This document shows, in pieces, positions 11,401 through 25,600 of a stretch of 64,000 bases of DNA. Positions within the stretch are counted from its first letter, which is position 1. Every line of letters begins with the position of its first letter. This stretch comes from Petaurus breviceps papuanus (Eukaryota > Chordata > Mammalia > Diprotodontia > Petauridae). Below the pieces are notes generated by a model. That model had not been told where the DNA came from and did not search any database. It worked only from the letters and a program-made list of their open reading frames with translations. Location: the NCBI GenBank assembly GCA_028583685.1, contig JAMXIF010001253.1:98034795-98098794 (forward strand), read 5' to 3'. Both the position numbers and the translations under genes were made by a program.

Positions 11401-14400
11401 GTAGCTAGTAGAGAGGAAATGAGAGCAATGAGCATAGATACCTTCTTTTTCTAAACCAAATTCCTAGGAAAATATCTATGCTTTATATGCTATACCTTAA
11501 GGCAATGGTAGGGTCTGGTGACAGGGGAAACAGGCATGCCTGTAAATAGCAAGGAAGGAGACAGTGGATAGAGAAAGACTGAAAAGTGAAAAAAAGGGAA
11601 ATCTGCTGGAGAGATGGGACCAAGTAAGGATATATCTTCAGAATTTGTTGAGAAGGGCCATTTCATCCAAGACTAAAATAAAAGAAAGGATATTGTTCTG
11701 AGATGTAGACAAATTTAAAAGAGGAACTTATAGTGAATTATATCTATTTTCCCAGCAATGTATAAGAGTAGGTCTTTAGCTATGAGGGTATCAGAGGAGT
11801 TAGTGGGAGAGGCATAAGCAAAGAGGTTTGGAACAATTTCTTTAGGAATAGGATGGAGAACTAATTTAAAGAGGAGTAAAAGAATTGTTTTAGTGCAGTG
11901 AAGGCCCAGTTGAGATTAGATAACCAATTTTCTATTAGACTCAGTCAGAACCATGCTTTTCTCCAACTCCCTTTAATAGCAGTGGAATAAGTAAGAGCAA
12001 AGGAGACATGGATAGTATATTCCAGGGTTAAAGTTTGACAAGGGACCAAGGAATTTAAAAGTGGAGGATAGTGTACAGTAGAACTGGTTAATTAAAGGAC
12101 CAAGATTGGAAGAAGTGGTAAGTGCAAGCAGAACAAGGTAGTGACCTGGGAATATACTGAAAAGGGGAAGGGTTAGAGGTCTCAGCAAATATGAAGGACA
12201 CATGTAGGAGTGCTATGGCATAGGAAGAGAAGGAATAATAGGAGGTTATGATCTGCTAAAAGATTTCAGTAGTTTTGTTCATGCAACTGAAACACTTATG
12301 GGTAATAGCAGAATCAAGGATGTGATCTAGGATGTGTTTCAAAGATACATGTCCTGGTGTATCTGAGGAGTAGTGGTAATGAGAGTTGAGTAAATTGAAG
12401 AATAGGCTGTTTACTGAGATTGAGGAAGTACAAAGATGTGTTGAAGTCCTTTAGGATAAGGGCAGGAGTAGACTATAGAAGAAAATGGTGAGACAGTCCT
12501 TGTACCCATTGTAAAAGAAGGGGGAAATGGCTTGGGAGCCAATAGATATTTGTCATAAATTTGGTTAGAGTGAACTTCAAATGAGAAGTTGTTGGGTTAT
12601 GGTAACAGAGGAGAGAATTTGGAGGTGGAAATGGGGAGAAAGTGGTCTTACAACTTACCCCTTTAGGATAAAGCATTCCAGTTATCTGTTGGAGCTTGAG
12701 AGGAAGAAGTCTACAATGAAGTGAATTTTGTTATTTATGGAAGAGGCATTTCAGACAGTACAATGGAAAGGGTCAGGCAAATGAAAGTGGAATGGTAATC
12801 ATGATATGAGTAGGGGTAAGAGTCACTGGGTATCGAGATACTTTATTTTTTTAAAGCACTTTGGAATTCATTGTCACCAAGAGTGGTGGAGTGAGAGAGG
12901 GTGGTGTTTGGTTATCTTCTCATTTGATTAACAGTGAATATATACCTATAGTAGTAGATCAGTTCACTTGTTGGACAGAAACCTCCAATTTAGTGTATTA
13001 GCCAATAATCCTTATATTCTTAGCACACTTTGCCTCTTTGCTTTTACTGACTGAAGAAATAGAGTAGTGCTGCTGCACAGGACTAAGAGACATTTTAAAA
13101 TTTTTGTCTTACATGGGTTGTCTTAGCCAAAGACTTGGTGACAAAACTCTTGATAATGAGCCTCTCTGCATTTAGCTAGGCTGGTCCTTGGGTCCCTGCT
13201 CAAGATTTATTGTGGTAGACTCTGCCACAGCTCGCAGTCCACTCACAGAGCCTTCAAAACTTTAGTCTCGCCTCCATGCCTTAATAAGGATGCAGAGTGG
13301 AATTTTTGTGAATACTTAATTGTGTTGATAATGATTTTTTTACATTTTATTAAACTGAAAATCTTCTGTGAGTTACTGTGATCTTTTAAGTCTTTTAAAA
13401 ATTTATATTTATATATGAAATCTTTATGTGTTATATTTTCTGTTCCTAGGAAATGGACGAGGTGGGGAATCCATTTATGGAGGATTTTTTGAAGGTAAAT
13501 AAAATAATTCTTTGTTCATTGCAAATCATTCAAATTTATCAGAAGGATATGTGTATAAAGCTTACTTTTCGGGATACTTGGAGAAATACAAAGAATAAAA
13601 CATAGTCACTTTCAGTCCAGTATGTGCTGTTTAGTCTGACTAATAGTTTGGTCATTGGGAAGCATGCACAGAAAATCAAGTTCAAGATGTCTGGGGTCAC
13701 CAGTATGTAAATTATTTTTTAAAATACTTATAGACTTTAATCATTTGTTTCCTCTCTATTCTCATTCTAATGCTATGCACATGAACATAAAATTTTGCAT
13801 TAAATGTGTTTACTATTTAATATCTACTCTTCTGTAATGTTTAGTCCCTTAAATTTCTGAAACCATTAAGATGCTTATTTTTTTTTCTTTTTGGAGGGCA
13901 GCTGGGGTTAAGTGACTTGCCCAAGGTCACAAGGCTAGTTTTTGTGTTTAAGTGTCTGAGGCCGGATTTGGACTCAGGTCCTCCTAACTCCAGAACTGGT
14001 GCTCTACTCACCGCCACCTAGCCTACCCCTAAGATGCTTATTTAAATAGTTGTAAGCTAATCCAAATGTCATTTTTTTTTCTGTGAATAAATTGGTTTGT
14101 TTTTTTTTTTAATTATTTTAAAACTATATAGGGCATTTTTATCTTTAAAGTTGAGTTTCCTTTATTGTTCTATTCCAAACTATTGTTAAAGAGCTACAAA
14201 TATCAGTAAAGCATTTAGTCAGCTTATTAAACAGTATTGTTTCCAAGCCTTCTACAAGAGATTATTGGTTGACTTGGTCTTGGAGATTTGTAGGACAACT
14301 TCTATTTATTTTTATTTTGTATTTCAAATTCTCTCCCTCCCTTTATCCCCTTCCCCAGCCACTGAGAAGGCAAGCAAAATAATACCCATTATATGTATAA

Positions 14401-17400
14401 AATCATGTAAAAACATTTCAATATTAGCCATGTTTTATGTATTTTTGTTTATTTTGTGTTGAGCAGTGACTTTATTAATGTCACTTTTAGTCATCTAAAA
14501 TTGAACTGTAATTTCCTCCCTAATTTTTATAAAAAAAAGGTATATACATTTTAAATGTATGTCAGCAATCTATTTGCACTGTTACTATCTAAATCTTACC
14601 TTCAAAAAGATGTACTAACCCTTTCTATAACCCTCTAAACAAAGAAACTAGCAATATTCTGTCAATATATTATGCTGTCAAAAGAGAGAAACTGTACAGC
14701 TTCTCTGGACAAGAAGATTATTAAGAATGAATCATTAGATAGCCATGTAACCTTGAACCAGAGGCTAGAATGATTGTTTGATCCCCATTTTCTATATAAT
14801 TTTATTAATGTGAAACTTTTTCCCCTTTCTCATTTGTTAATTTTGGATTTGAACTTTGTATCAAATTTTTCTTGCTATTGAGTAGACAGATAAGTAGTCA
14901 CCATCAGTTCAACTACATAAACTTCTTGATACCTCATTAGCACAGTGCATGGCACATGTTAGGCATTTAGATAAAATTGAGTTGATTGATGTGTGTCATA
15001 GAGAAAGAAATAACTATTCCATTAGGAGTAATTATTTAAAAGTTCAGATAAGGAAAAAGTTGAGTTATAGCAGAGTGATTTCTAGTATTGCTGCCTAATT
15101 GTAAAATTTTTTTTGATATGTAAAGTCTCATCAGAAGAGTAGCTATATTAAACATTCTTTTGTTTGCTGCTGTTCTTTCGATGAAAGAATTCCTTCAAAA
15201 ATTGTGTAGGGGTGAGAGGTGTTCCCACTAAGAACTTTTTGTTTCTCCTTTATTTACTACTATATGAGGGGGTCTAATTGGGCAAATATTTTCATCTTTT
15301 TTTTCCTTCCCTTTCTTTGCCTTTTGGAGGGCAATTTGGGTTAAGTAACTTGCCCAAGGTTACATGGCTAGTTTTTTTGTGTTAAGTGTCTGAGGCCGTA
15401 ACTGAACTCAGGTCCTCCCAACTCCGGGCCGGCACTTTACTCACTGTGCCACCTAGCTGCCCCATCTTTCTTTTTTTTTAATCCAGACCTATAATTGAAA
15501 CTGTTAACCAGGGCAAATGAGCAGTTGCTCTCCAGTTTAGTCTTAGAGAGTTGCTTGAAGTAATGAGATTTGAAGTGTCTTGCCTAGGGTCATAGAGCAT
15601 GTGTCAGAAGCAGAGCTTGAGCCCAAGTTTTCTTACTCTAAGATTAGCTTTCTATCTTTTAGGTCAGGAATTCTCCACCTGAGAAATATTTTTATTATAA
15701 TTAGTTCCTTTGTAATTCTGTGTTATTCTTGCATTTACATTCTTTTGAGAAGGAGTCCATAGACTTCATGAAGATGCCAGATGAGTCTGAGACACTAAAA
15801 AGATTCAGAATCCCCGTACACGGTTATTCTGCCTCTCTTCTTTGTTTTATACTTATAATTGCATATTTCCTTGTGTATATTAAGGGAAAAAAATTTCATT
15901 ATCATTCATATGGGACTCATCAATTAGGGCAAAGGTAGAACTTGATGATTCAATATTAATGCGTTCTTTGGCAACCAGTCAACACACATTTATTAAATAC
16001 CTACTTTGCGCTATGCACTGTGCTAGAATTCAGGAATAGAATGAATGGATCAATCTCTATCCAAAAAGACCTCACCTTCTTTTGGGTAGGAGATGAAAAG
16101 TACATATAAAACTATTTAGAATAAATATGAGGAGAATAAATACAAATTCAAAGTGGTTAAATACAAGATAGTTTCAATTTCAAAAGTAAGGTCACCAGCA
16201 GTTGGAGGGATCAGTAGAGTTCTGTTAGAGAAGATGATGTCTGAGCTGTGTTTTGAAGGAAAATAGGAATTTTTGAGACAGAGGTGAGGAGAATATCTTC
16301 TAGGTTTGGAAGACAGTTGAAAATTTCAGTAGGCATTTAGCAGTATAAGACCAAAGCTCAGGATAGAAACAGTAGCAAAGGGAGAGTAACAGGGCTATGT
16401 TACTGCAGTGAGGGCCCACTTAAGGTTGGACAATATGAATTTGTAATACAGGGAAGTCCACACCACACGAGGCAGTTTCTTCCTGCTCTGGTCAGCAGCA
16501 CATGAGAAGGGGTGGAAGAAGGGGATAGTGGGATAACTCAGAATTGGGCTTGGACAACTGGATAGCAGATTGGAGAGTAGAACACAGTATAGATAGAATT
16601 AAACTGGCTATAAGAACAGAATCAAGATGGGAAAGGGAAGACAGCAGGGTGATGTAAGCTATTTTTCCTATTGTCTATTAATGGAAAAAATTTTGTAGTC
16701 TCTCGGTGTCCAGATTTACATTTCCTAAAATGTGCCTTCATCGTCATAAAGAATTTGTCAGAAAGTAGAAGTGAAAATGAATTTTGCGTGTTTATATGTG
16801 TGTACACATGTTTAACCTCTGATTGAAAACTTTGCTTCTTTAGATGAGAGTTTTGCTGTTAAACACAACAAAGAATTTCTGTTGTCAATGGCCAATAGAG
16901 GAAAGGATACTAATGGTTCGCAGTTTTTCATGTAAGTATTAATCATCTGTATAGTTATAGCCAGCTCATCCTGATTACCTATTTCATTGCTTACAGTAGT
17001 CACTAGTAAATAGAGGGAGATTAAGCCTAAATAGTAGGAAAAAGTTGTCAAGTGAACCATAGTTGTGCAAATTTTTCATTTCTGTCAGTGCTGAAAAATT
17101 GTCATCTCAGTGTCCTGTGTTTTTTTGTTTGTACATTATTCATGTATAGATTCCAGTGTCAACCAGGAGATTTTGCATTTCCATCTTTGAGAAGCAAATC
17201 TGAAGGGTCACTACTATCTTTTAGGAAGGGATTAGAGCTTCTGAATCAGGAACATTGATTAGAGTGTTTGCTAATTTAGTCACTAAATAAGTTAAGATTA
17301 ATCTTTGGAAATGTTCTATATCCATTTCAGCCTTTTATTCAAGAAAACACTTCCCAACTCTAGTTATTAATCCTTAGTAGCCTAAGAACCTACATTTCAT

Positions 17401-19555
17401 GTTCTATTAGTGTTAGGGTCTGAGTGCACAAAGGATCAGTTTTCATATCTGTAGACCTCATCCATTGTCTTGGTTAATCTTTAAATAGAATCCTGATTTT
17501 TCTTAGGGGGCAGGAACTATTTTTCAATGTCTCTAGTACCTAACCCACTGGCTGGTACATATGCATCAAAGAATACTTGTTGAATTAAAACCAATGGAGG
17601 TGAATATTAGCTCTTTCAGAATGAGAGATCTTGGCTTTCTCTAAAATTTCTTGCTTTAAACATAACTGTTTTGAACCTTTATCTCCCTGCATAAAATTTG
17701 GTCCCAACTCCTGAATATCTCTGTGATCTTGCTTTATTTACCACTTCTGTTCTCTAACTACAAAAACTTACTTTTGTCAGTGTATATTGAAATAGCTATT
17801 GTAGATCCTCACCATCATCTGATTCTTTCTAAAGTAGGAAACTCCTTTTTTGTTGTAATTTTTTTACATCATTTCTCATTTCTACTCTTTATATTATTTT
17901 TATATTATATATAATAAATATAATATATATTATTCACTCTTATTTTTCCTGTTTTAAAATTGTTCAGGGGCCGCTAGGTGGCGCAGTGACTCCACTGGCC
18001 CTGGAGTCAGGAGGACCTGAGTTCAAATTCAGCCTCAGACACTTAACACTTATTAGCCATGTGACCTTGGGCAAGTCACTTAACCCCAATTGCCCTGCTT
18101 TCACACCTCAAAAAAAAAATTGTTCTGAAGTAATTTAAACACCTCTTTTAAGCCACTGCTTTTTTGTAATCACCCTTAGCCCTAAACTATTGTTGCTCCG
18201 AATCAGCTGAGTTCTATAGCTTTATGTCTAAAATTTGGGGAAGAACATGTTGCATTTACCTTCTTAATGTTTCACTTTTTTCTCTTTTCCTTTCTCCTTT
18301 TTTCCTTTATCTATGATATCTTGTGTCATTTCCTCTTTTATACTTTTTCAATAATCATACAACCTTTTTTTATCTTTAATGAGATTGATAGAACAAGTAT
18401 AATATTTTCCAGTTTTTACAAGTGAGAAAAATTAATCTGAGTAATAGTTAAAATATTAACATTTTAGAGGTCATCCAGCCTGTTTTATAGATGAGGAAAC
18501 TGAGACCCAGATACTAAATGACTTTTTGAAAATCACATACCTAGTCAACAATAGAGACAGAACTAGAGCTACGGTTTGCTAATTTCCAGGTTGGTGCTCT
18601 TTCTGCTATACCATGCTGTCTTCCAGGAATTTTTTAAGGTTTTCATAACTATTTCAATATTTTAATTTCCTTTGTGATCATATGTATTTATATTATTCTT
18701 TTTTTTAATCAAATGCTTTATTCTAGTTTACATCATTAATTTCTGTAAGATTTTGAGTTACAAATTTTCTCCCTGTTTTTCCCCTACCCACCACCTCAAA
18801 ATAGGGATCCCACTGGATATCCCCTCCTCCAATCTGCTTTCTCCCATATCTTCTCCCATACCCCCCCTGACTTTCCAGTAGGGCACGGTGGATCTCTATG
18901 CCCCGGTGCCTGTATGTCTTATTTCCCAGTTACATGTAAAATAATATTAATAATAGTGTGTGTGTGTGTATTCTTTTTTTTTAACATTTGATTTTAAAAC
19001 TTTAAATTCCAGATTCATTCCCCTCCTCCTTTGTCACCCACCCTTAATGGGAAGATAAGCAGTTCAGTATAGGTTGTACATATGTAGCTATGCAAACCAT
19101 TTCCATAGTGGATATATTATGAAAGACTGACTATATTTCCCTCCCTCCTATCCCACCTCCCACTTGTTCTATTCTGTACTTTGATCCTGTCCCTTTTCAA
19201 AAGTGGGTGCTTCCAACTTCCCTCCCCCCCAGCCTGCCCTCCCTTCCATCATCTCCCCCCCCAATCCCTTTCCCCCCTACTCTCCTGTAGGGTGACATAC
19301 CCTATTTAGTGTGTATGTCATTCCCTCCCTAAGCCAAATTCAGTTGAGAATAAAGTTGACTCATTCCCTTTTGCCTTCCTGTTCTTCCTCTCCATTGTCA
19401 TAGTTTTCCCTTGCCTCTTCTGTATGAGATAATTTACCCCATTCTGTCTCTCCCCATTTCCTCTCATTATATTCCTTTCCCACCTCTTAATTTTGCCTTT
19501 TAAGTATCATCCCTTCCTATTCAACTGGTCCTGTGCCCTCTGTCTATGTATACCT

Positions 19556-19626
<71 letters not shown>

Positions 19627-22600
19627 TGTGTGTGTATGTATAACTATATATACACATATATATTTCTATTCTCTTCAACTCATACTGAGAAAAGTTTCAT
19701 CAGTTACAATTACCATTTTTCTATGTAGGAATGTAAGTAGTTCAACTTTGATAAGTTCCTTATGATTTCTTTTCCCTGTTTACCTTCTCTTGCTTCTTGA
19801 ATCTGAATGTCAGATTTTCTATGCAACTCTGGTTTTTTCATCAAGAATGCTTGAAAGTCCTCTATTCCATTGAATTACCCTATTTCCCCCCTGAAACATC
19901 ATATTCAGTTTTGCTGAATAGGTGATCCTTGGTTTTAATCCCAGCTCCTTTGACCTTGGGAATATCATATTCCAAACTCTTCTGTCTCTCTTTGTAGAAG
20001 CTGCCAGATCCTGGGTTATCCTGATTGTGTTTCCACGGTATTCAGATTGTTTTTTCCTAGCTGCTTGTAATATTTTCTCCTTGATCTGGGAATTCCAGAA
20101 CCTGGCTTACATATATATATTCCTAGGAGTTTTCTTTTTGGGATCTTTTTCAGGAGGTGATCAGTGGATTCTTTCAACCTCTATTTTGCCCTCTGGTTCT
20201 AAAACATCAGGGCAGTTTTCTTTGAGAACTTCCTGGAGGATGATTTCTAGGTTCTTTTTTTGATCATGGCTTTCAGGTAGTCCAATAATTTTTAAATTAT
20301 CTCTCCTGTATCTAGTTTCCAGGTCAGTGGTTTTCCCAGTGAGATATTTCACATTGCCTTCTATTTTTTCATTTGTTTGGATGTATTTAATAGTATCTTG
20401 ATTTCTCATAAAATCACTAGCTTCCATTTGTTCCAGTCTAATTCTGAAGGAATGATTCTCTTCAGTGATCTTTTGAGATTCTTTTTCCATCTGGCAAATT
20501 CGTCTTTTTAAAGCATTCTTCTCATTGCCTTTTTTTTTTTGGATGGCATCTGGGGTTAAGTGACTTCCCCAAAGTCACATGGCTAGTAAGTGTCAAGAGT
20601 CTGAGTCTGGATTTGAACTCAGGTCCTCCTGACTTAAGGGCCGGTGTTATACTCACTGCGCCACCTAGCCGCCCCTCCTTGTTGCCTTTTTGAGCCTCCT
20701 TTGCCATTTGAGTTAGTCTGGGTTTTTTTTTAAGGTGTTATTTTCTTCAGTCAGGTTGACTCTCTTTTCATGATTTTCTTGCATCATTCTCATTTCTCTT
20801 CCCAGTTTTTCCTCCATTTCTCTTATTTGGTTTTCAAAATCCTTCTTAAACTCCTCTGTGGCCTGTAAGCAGCTTATTCTTTTCTTGAAAGCTTCTGGTG
20901 CAGGAGTTCTTACTTTGTCGTCTTCCTCCTGTTCCATGCTTTGATCCTTTTTGTCCCCAAAATAAGAGTGTAAAGTTGGGTTGCTCTGCTTGCTTTGCTT
21001 CCCTCATTTGCTCATGTTGCCACTCAATTACTTGACTTTTGAGCTTTTTAGGACTCTGCTACCAGGCAGGGGAGTTTTGTCCCAATCGCAGGCATTTTCT
21101 CAGCTGCCGGAGCTATTAGATGGGTGCCCTCTCTGAAGCCTTCACAAGCTCTGGCAAACTGGTCACATACTGCAGGACCTCCAACCTAGACAGTGATCCA
21201 GATCCAAGCAGGTTAAAGCAAGAGCGATTACCTGTCAGACTGGTCGCTTGGTCTCCCTACAGTCTGCAGGTCAGGAGCTGAGGCTGTTCCATGGCTGCAG
21301 CTGCATGGCTGCTCCGCCATAGCAGCTCCGCCTCAGCCTCTTTTCCCTCTGGTGGCAAAGGCCGACCAGCACTCCTGAACTGCTGGATCCCAAAGTCCAC
21401 ACTGTACTGACCTCTCACTTTGTCCTTAGCATCTATGTGTTGATAATTCTGGAAACTGCCACAGTGGCTGGTGATCTGAAGTCTCTCCATCCAGCGGCTA
21501 GTCAAGCCTGCCCTGAGGCTAAGACCTCTGGCTGGGGGTTGGGAGGGGGGGTGCACTGGGCTTGTCTCCCAGAACACTGTGCTGACCTATTCCTGCTGGC
21601 CTGCCGGGCTGTCCTCAGTGGGAGGTTAGCTTCTCTGTGTCATTTTGTGGGTTCTGTAGCTCCAAAGTTTCTTCAGAGTCACCCTTAACATGAATTGGAG
21701 GAGGTGGGAGCCGGAGATGTGCGGAAGTCTTGTTTCTATTCCGCCATCTTGACTCCATCCCCTGCATTTATATTATTCTAAGAAAGAGTTCATAGGCTTC
21801 ACCAGACTGCTAAAGGAAATCTGTGATATTAAAAAGGTTAATAACTCCTGTTCTGAGCTATTATGCATGGTTTTTTTAAATGCATGACACGTTTTCCCCT
21901 TTTAGGACTATTAGATGAATGTGTAGTTGATCTTTTGTTCCTTTTTCTCAATAATTCTTAAGTTCCACCTCCATAAAGTTTTTGCCCATATTAAGTTACC
22001 CCTCAGGTGATTTATTTTAGGTATTTGTGGGGTTTTTGGCCTAGTGTTGGGCGTTGTACAAACAAAATTCCACATCAGAAGCCCTTGGTAGGGGAGGGGG
22101 ATTTGGTATTTCATTTTCACCTACTAAGTTCTCCATTGATGGATCAGTGGAACAGTCTTCTATTCCTTGTCCCTCATCACTTTTTTGCTGGATAGTGCTT
22201 TAGAAAAAACCCAACAACTTGAATTGAAGAATGCCCGTTGAATAGAATAGTAAGATGATGAAGAGGGAAGAGAGCCTGAGTGAAGGGTTAAGGCACAGGA
22301 ATTGCTTTTAACTAGAAGAAACATAATAGGAAATAGAGAACATATTCCCTGATTTTCATATGTTTTATGTGTATGTGCATTTTTTAAAAGATCTTTTTGT
22401 ATGTCTATAGATAGGCTCCTTTTGAAACTTTTTACTTTTGGAATATTAGTATAACAATATGCTTTTAAAATATGAACATCGATTTCCTTGTCTGTTAACT
22501 GAAAGTAATAGACTAGATGATTTTAAAGATCTCCAGCTTATCATAGGTTAAAGGAGGAACCAGTCCACAAGGAGGAATTGATAGGAGCAGAGTTGCAGTA

Positions 22601-25600
22601 TTAGTAAGACACAAGTCATTAAAGCTGTAAGGAATCTGTTCTTCTTTACTACGCCATGAGTCCTAATACCAAATAGACGTCTTTGACTTGTTATTTGATT
22701 ATTATTACTTCATGGAGTATTTTTTTTCCTCCACTCTTGTTGCTACATGTGAATGGAACTCATTCAGATTTACATCTAGGACTCTAGTTTCAGAGGAGAA
22801 ACATTGTCCCAGTTAGCTCCTTTAAATCTCCTACCAACACATTTCCCCACTACTCTTATTCTTGTGTTTTTAGTTGATACAAACTACCTGCAACAAATCT
22901 CTTCCCTCCACACATAAAAATCTGTCTCATTTTTAACTTGCTGTTATATACCAGTTCTTCATTGCACTTTTGTTTCTACTTTCTCAGTTTCTCCTTCATT
23001 CCTAAAAAAAGAATGCATTCCTTTTATTATGCTTTGAAGAATATATGAATTAACACTGTTAAGACAGAGGGTAGGCAGAATATATGTCAGGTAAGGCAGA
23101 GGGATGGTTAAGTTAGGTGTGAAAATCATCCATTTTCCATGTAATTTAGGCCCCCAGCAACCAAAAGAAGGCAAAAATATCTGGAGACTCAGAGAGAGTA
23201 CACAAGCAGCATACTATGGTCCAAAGAAAAGCCCTGTTGTCTCTGAATGGTGTCAGTTCTACCATTTACTAGCTATGTAGACAAGTTCTTTTCAGGTTTT
23301 TTACCTACAAAATGAAGGAATTAGTTTAGATATGTCTCAGATGTCTTCTAATTATAAGATTTTTATGACTATATGAATACATAAGTGGTTTGACACAAGT
23401 AAGTATGGGGAGGCCAAATGGGCAAGAACATTCATTCATTCATTCATTTGTTTGTTTTTGGAGGGCAATTGGGGTTGTGACTTGCCCAAGGTCACACGGC
23501 TAGTTTTTGTGTTAAGTGTCTGAGGCTGGATTTGAACTCAGGTCCTCCTGATTCCAGGGCTGGTGCTCTATTCACTGTGCCACCTAGCCACCTCTGGGCA
23601 AGAGTATTTAGCAAATAACTAAAAGACTGTTTTATTTGAAACAAAGAGAAACAGCTCCCTCAAAGAAGGACTATTCATTATGATGGGGAAAACTTTATCA
23701 GACAGCTCCTAGGTACAAAGCACTATGCTAATACTTTGGAGGATACAAAAACAATTAAGATATTCCTTGTTCTCAAAAAAGATTACAAAGAAAGTACTCA
23801 ACTATACTAGGAAGTAAAATGTGGCAAGTGCTCTAAAATAGTGCCAGAGACCTGTGGGAGCTCAGAGGAATGAGATATCACATGTTAGAAAGATTAGTAA
23901 AGGCTTTATGTAGTCAATTCATGTTTGAACTAGATCCTGAAGGAATTGATATCAGGATTATAAAGTTACCAAGATAGGTCAGGCACATGTTTTAAGAGCC
24001 ATTATGTCATACTAAGAAGTTTGTCCTTAATTTTGTAATTTATGTAATATCTCAGAAAGTTTCTGCAAGGACATCCTCATTGTCTTCCATTTTCAATAAG
24101 AAAAAAAAAGTCTCTTGATTTTGCTACCCTCTCAAAAACCATTGTCCTTCTTTCAAGCTAGCTCCTCTTCTTTGCTGCTAAAGTTTAACAATTAATATTT
24201 TTTTCATTTTCATTGATGCTCACTGTCCCTTGCCACTGATTTTGCCCATCCAGTAGAGCCCCCCCACTTATAGCAAATAAGTAATCAAAGACATATATAT
24301 GAAAATTCACTCCTTATTCTGAACTTCTAATCTACTCTCTGTTAAAAGGTAGAAATCATACTTCCTTCATCTATAATGTTGGAAACAACCTTCCTATCAA
24401 GATCTCCACACTGTTACCACTGAAATTCAAGGAAAAAAATATTTTCATTTTAAGTCATTTAGTATGGGTGACCCCTAGGAAAAGTCATGCCCTTTTATAC
24501 ATTTACAAAGCCTTATCACTTACCCTGATTTGCATTTCCCTCCCCTATTCCTCCTTGACTGGGTGCTTCTCATCCTATCCAAAAATACCTAACCCCCCAT
24601 CCCCACCCCCCAGCCTCAGATACTCGGCACCCACACAAAAATAACTGGCTGTGTAACCTTGAGCAAGTTACTTAACCCTGATTGCTTTAAAAAAAAAAAT
24701 GTGATTCACCACCTCATTACATTTCATATCTCAGGCCCTACCCCATCCTTATTCTCTTTATACCTTATTTACTAAAAGAATAGCAAGTCATAAATACTTT
24801 TTGGTCCTAGTCACTCAGATTTTATGATCTCCATAGCATGAGAAAGGAATTTTCTCAATTACTAAGAGAGTTGACAAAAGTGGTGAGTTGAAGATTCCAC
24901 CCAAGCTATCCATAAGAAAAGTCCTATTACCTAAGATTGCCTGGATTAATGGGTCTCTCATCCTTAGAGATCTTCACCTGGCTTACCAGTTTTTTTTTTT
25001 GACACAGGAAAAAGGCCTTCTCAGAGAACAAAGATAATGGATTCCAAACTACCTCTCTAGCCACAATTTTTATTTCCTGAAGTAACTAATAAGTTTTGAA
25101 CAAATATGATTCCTTAGGTTTTGCATATTATGTTTTCTGTCGAAACAAAATTCCATCATCCCATACACATAAGTCTTCGGAAGTTGGGATTGGTCACTGT
25201 GTTGGCAGTTTTGAAATTTTTCAAGCATTGTTTCCTTTACATTTTTTAAATCATCCTACAAATTGTTCTCTTGGTTATGCTTCCTTCAGCATACACTATT
25301 TCTACAACCATTCTTTTCTGAATTTTTCACATTTGTCATTTCTTATTGTGGAGTAATATTACCTCACATTCATATACCTGTTCTGTCAATCCCCTGTCAG
25401 TGAAAACCTACTTGTTTTTAGTTCTTTCATACAATAAACTGTGCTTTTATAAAACTTATATTTATGGGGTCTTTTCTCCTGGAGATAGGTAAAATTAAAA
25501 TTTTTGAGATACATTCTGTTTTGACTCAATGGGCATTTCCTAACAATTACAAGACAGCTTTCCCTCCTCAGAGTACATTTTGCAAAAGCATTTTAATAGC

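Larger units (their letters stand above)
18700..21762 (-). mobile_element. Full-length half-L1 (HAL1-type) retrotransposon, ORF1 only
   Basis: A minus-strand element bounded by a 17-bp target-site duplication (TGTATTTATATTATTCT at 18683-18699 and TGCATTTATATTATTCT at 21763-21779). Reading 5' to 3' on the minus strand: an L1-like start (gatggagtcaagatggcgg), about 0.8 kb of GC-richer 5' UTR, an ORF1 from 20937 down to about 19710, then about 1 kb of purine-rich 3' UTR ending in an A-rich tail. There is no ORF2 and no space for one, and the intact duplication shows that this is the inserted unit, not a later deletion. A SINE (20529-20675) interrupts ORF1. A GATA microsatellite sits just after ORF1. 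Confidence 0.82.
18624..21850 (-). mobile_element. hAT-like MITE, split by the HAL1-type element
   Basis: The left part 18624-18699 (caggaattttttaaggt, aatttcctttgtgatcatatg) and the right part 21763-21850 (aagagttcataggcttcacc, gttaataactcctg) rejoin into one MITE of about 170 bp when the HAL1 element and one copy of its target duplication are removed. The ends CAGGAATTTTTTAAGG and GGTTAATAACTCCTG are the inverted repeats. Confidence 0.65.

Noticed and set aside
19556-19626. CRISPR-like regular repeat array
   Set aside because: It is a GATA microsatellite without spacers, in a vertebrate context.
19922-20263. 113-residue plus-strand frame
   Set aside because: It is the antisense shadow of the L1-type ORF1 on the minus strand.
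20522-20707. 61-residue minus-strand frame inside ORF1
   Set aside because: It consists mainly of SINE sequence read through.
21100-21720. CpG island or promoter of a host gene
   Set aside because: The GC-richer stretch is the 5' UTR of the HAL1-type element.
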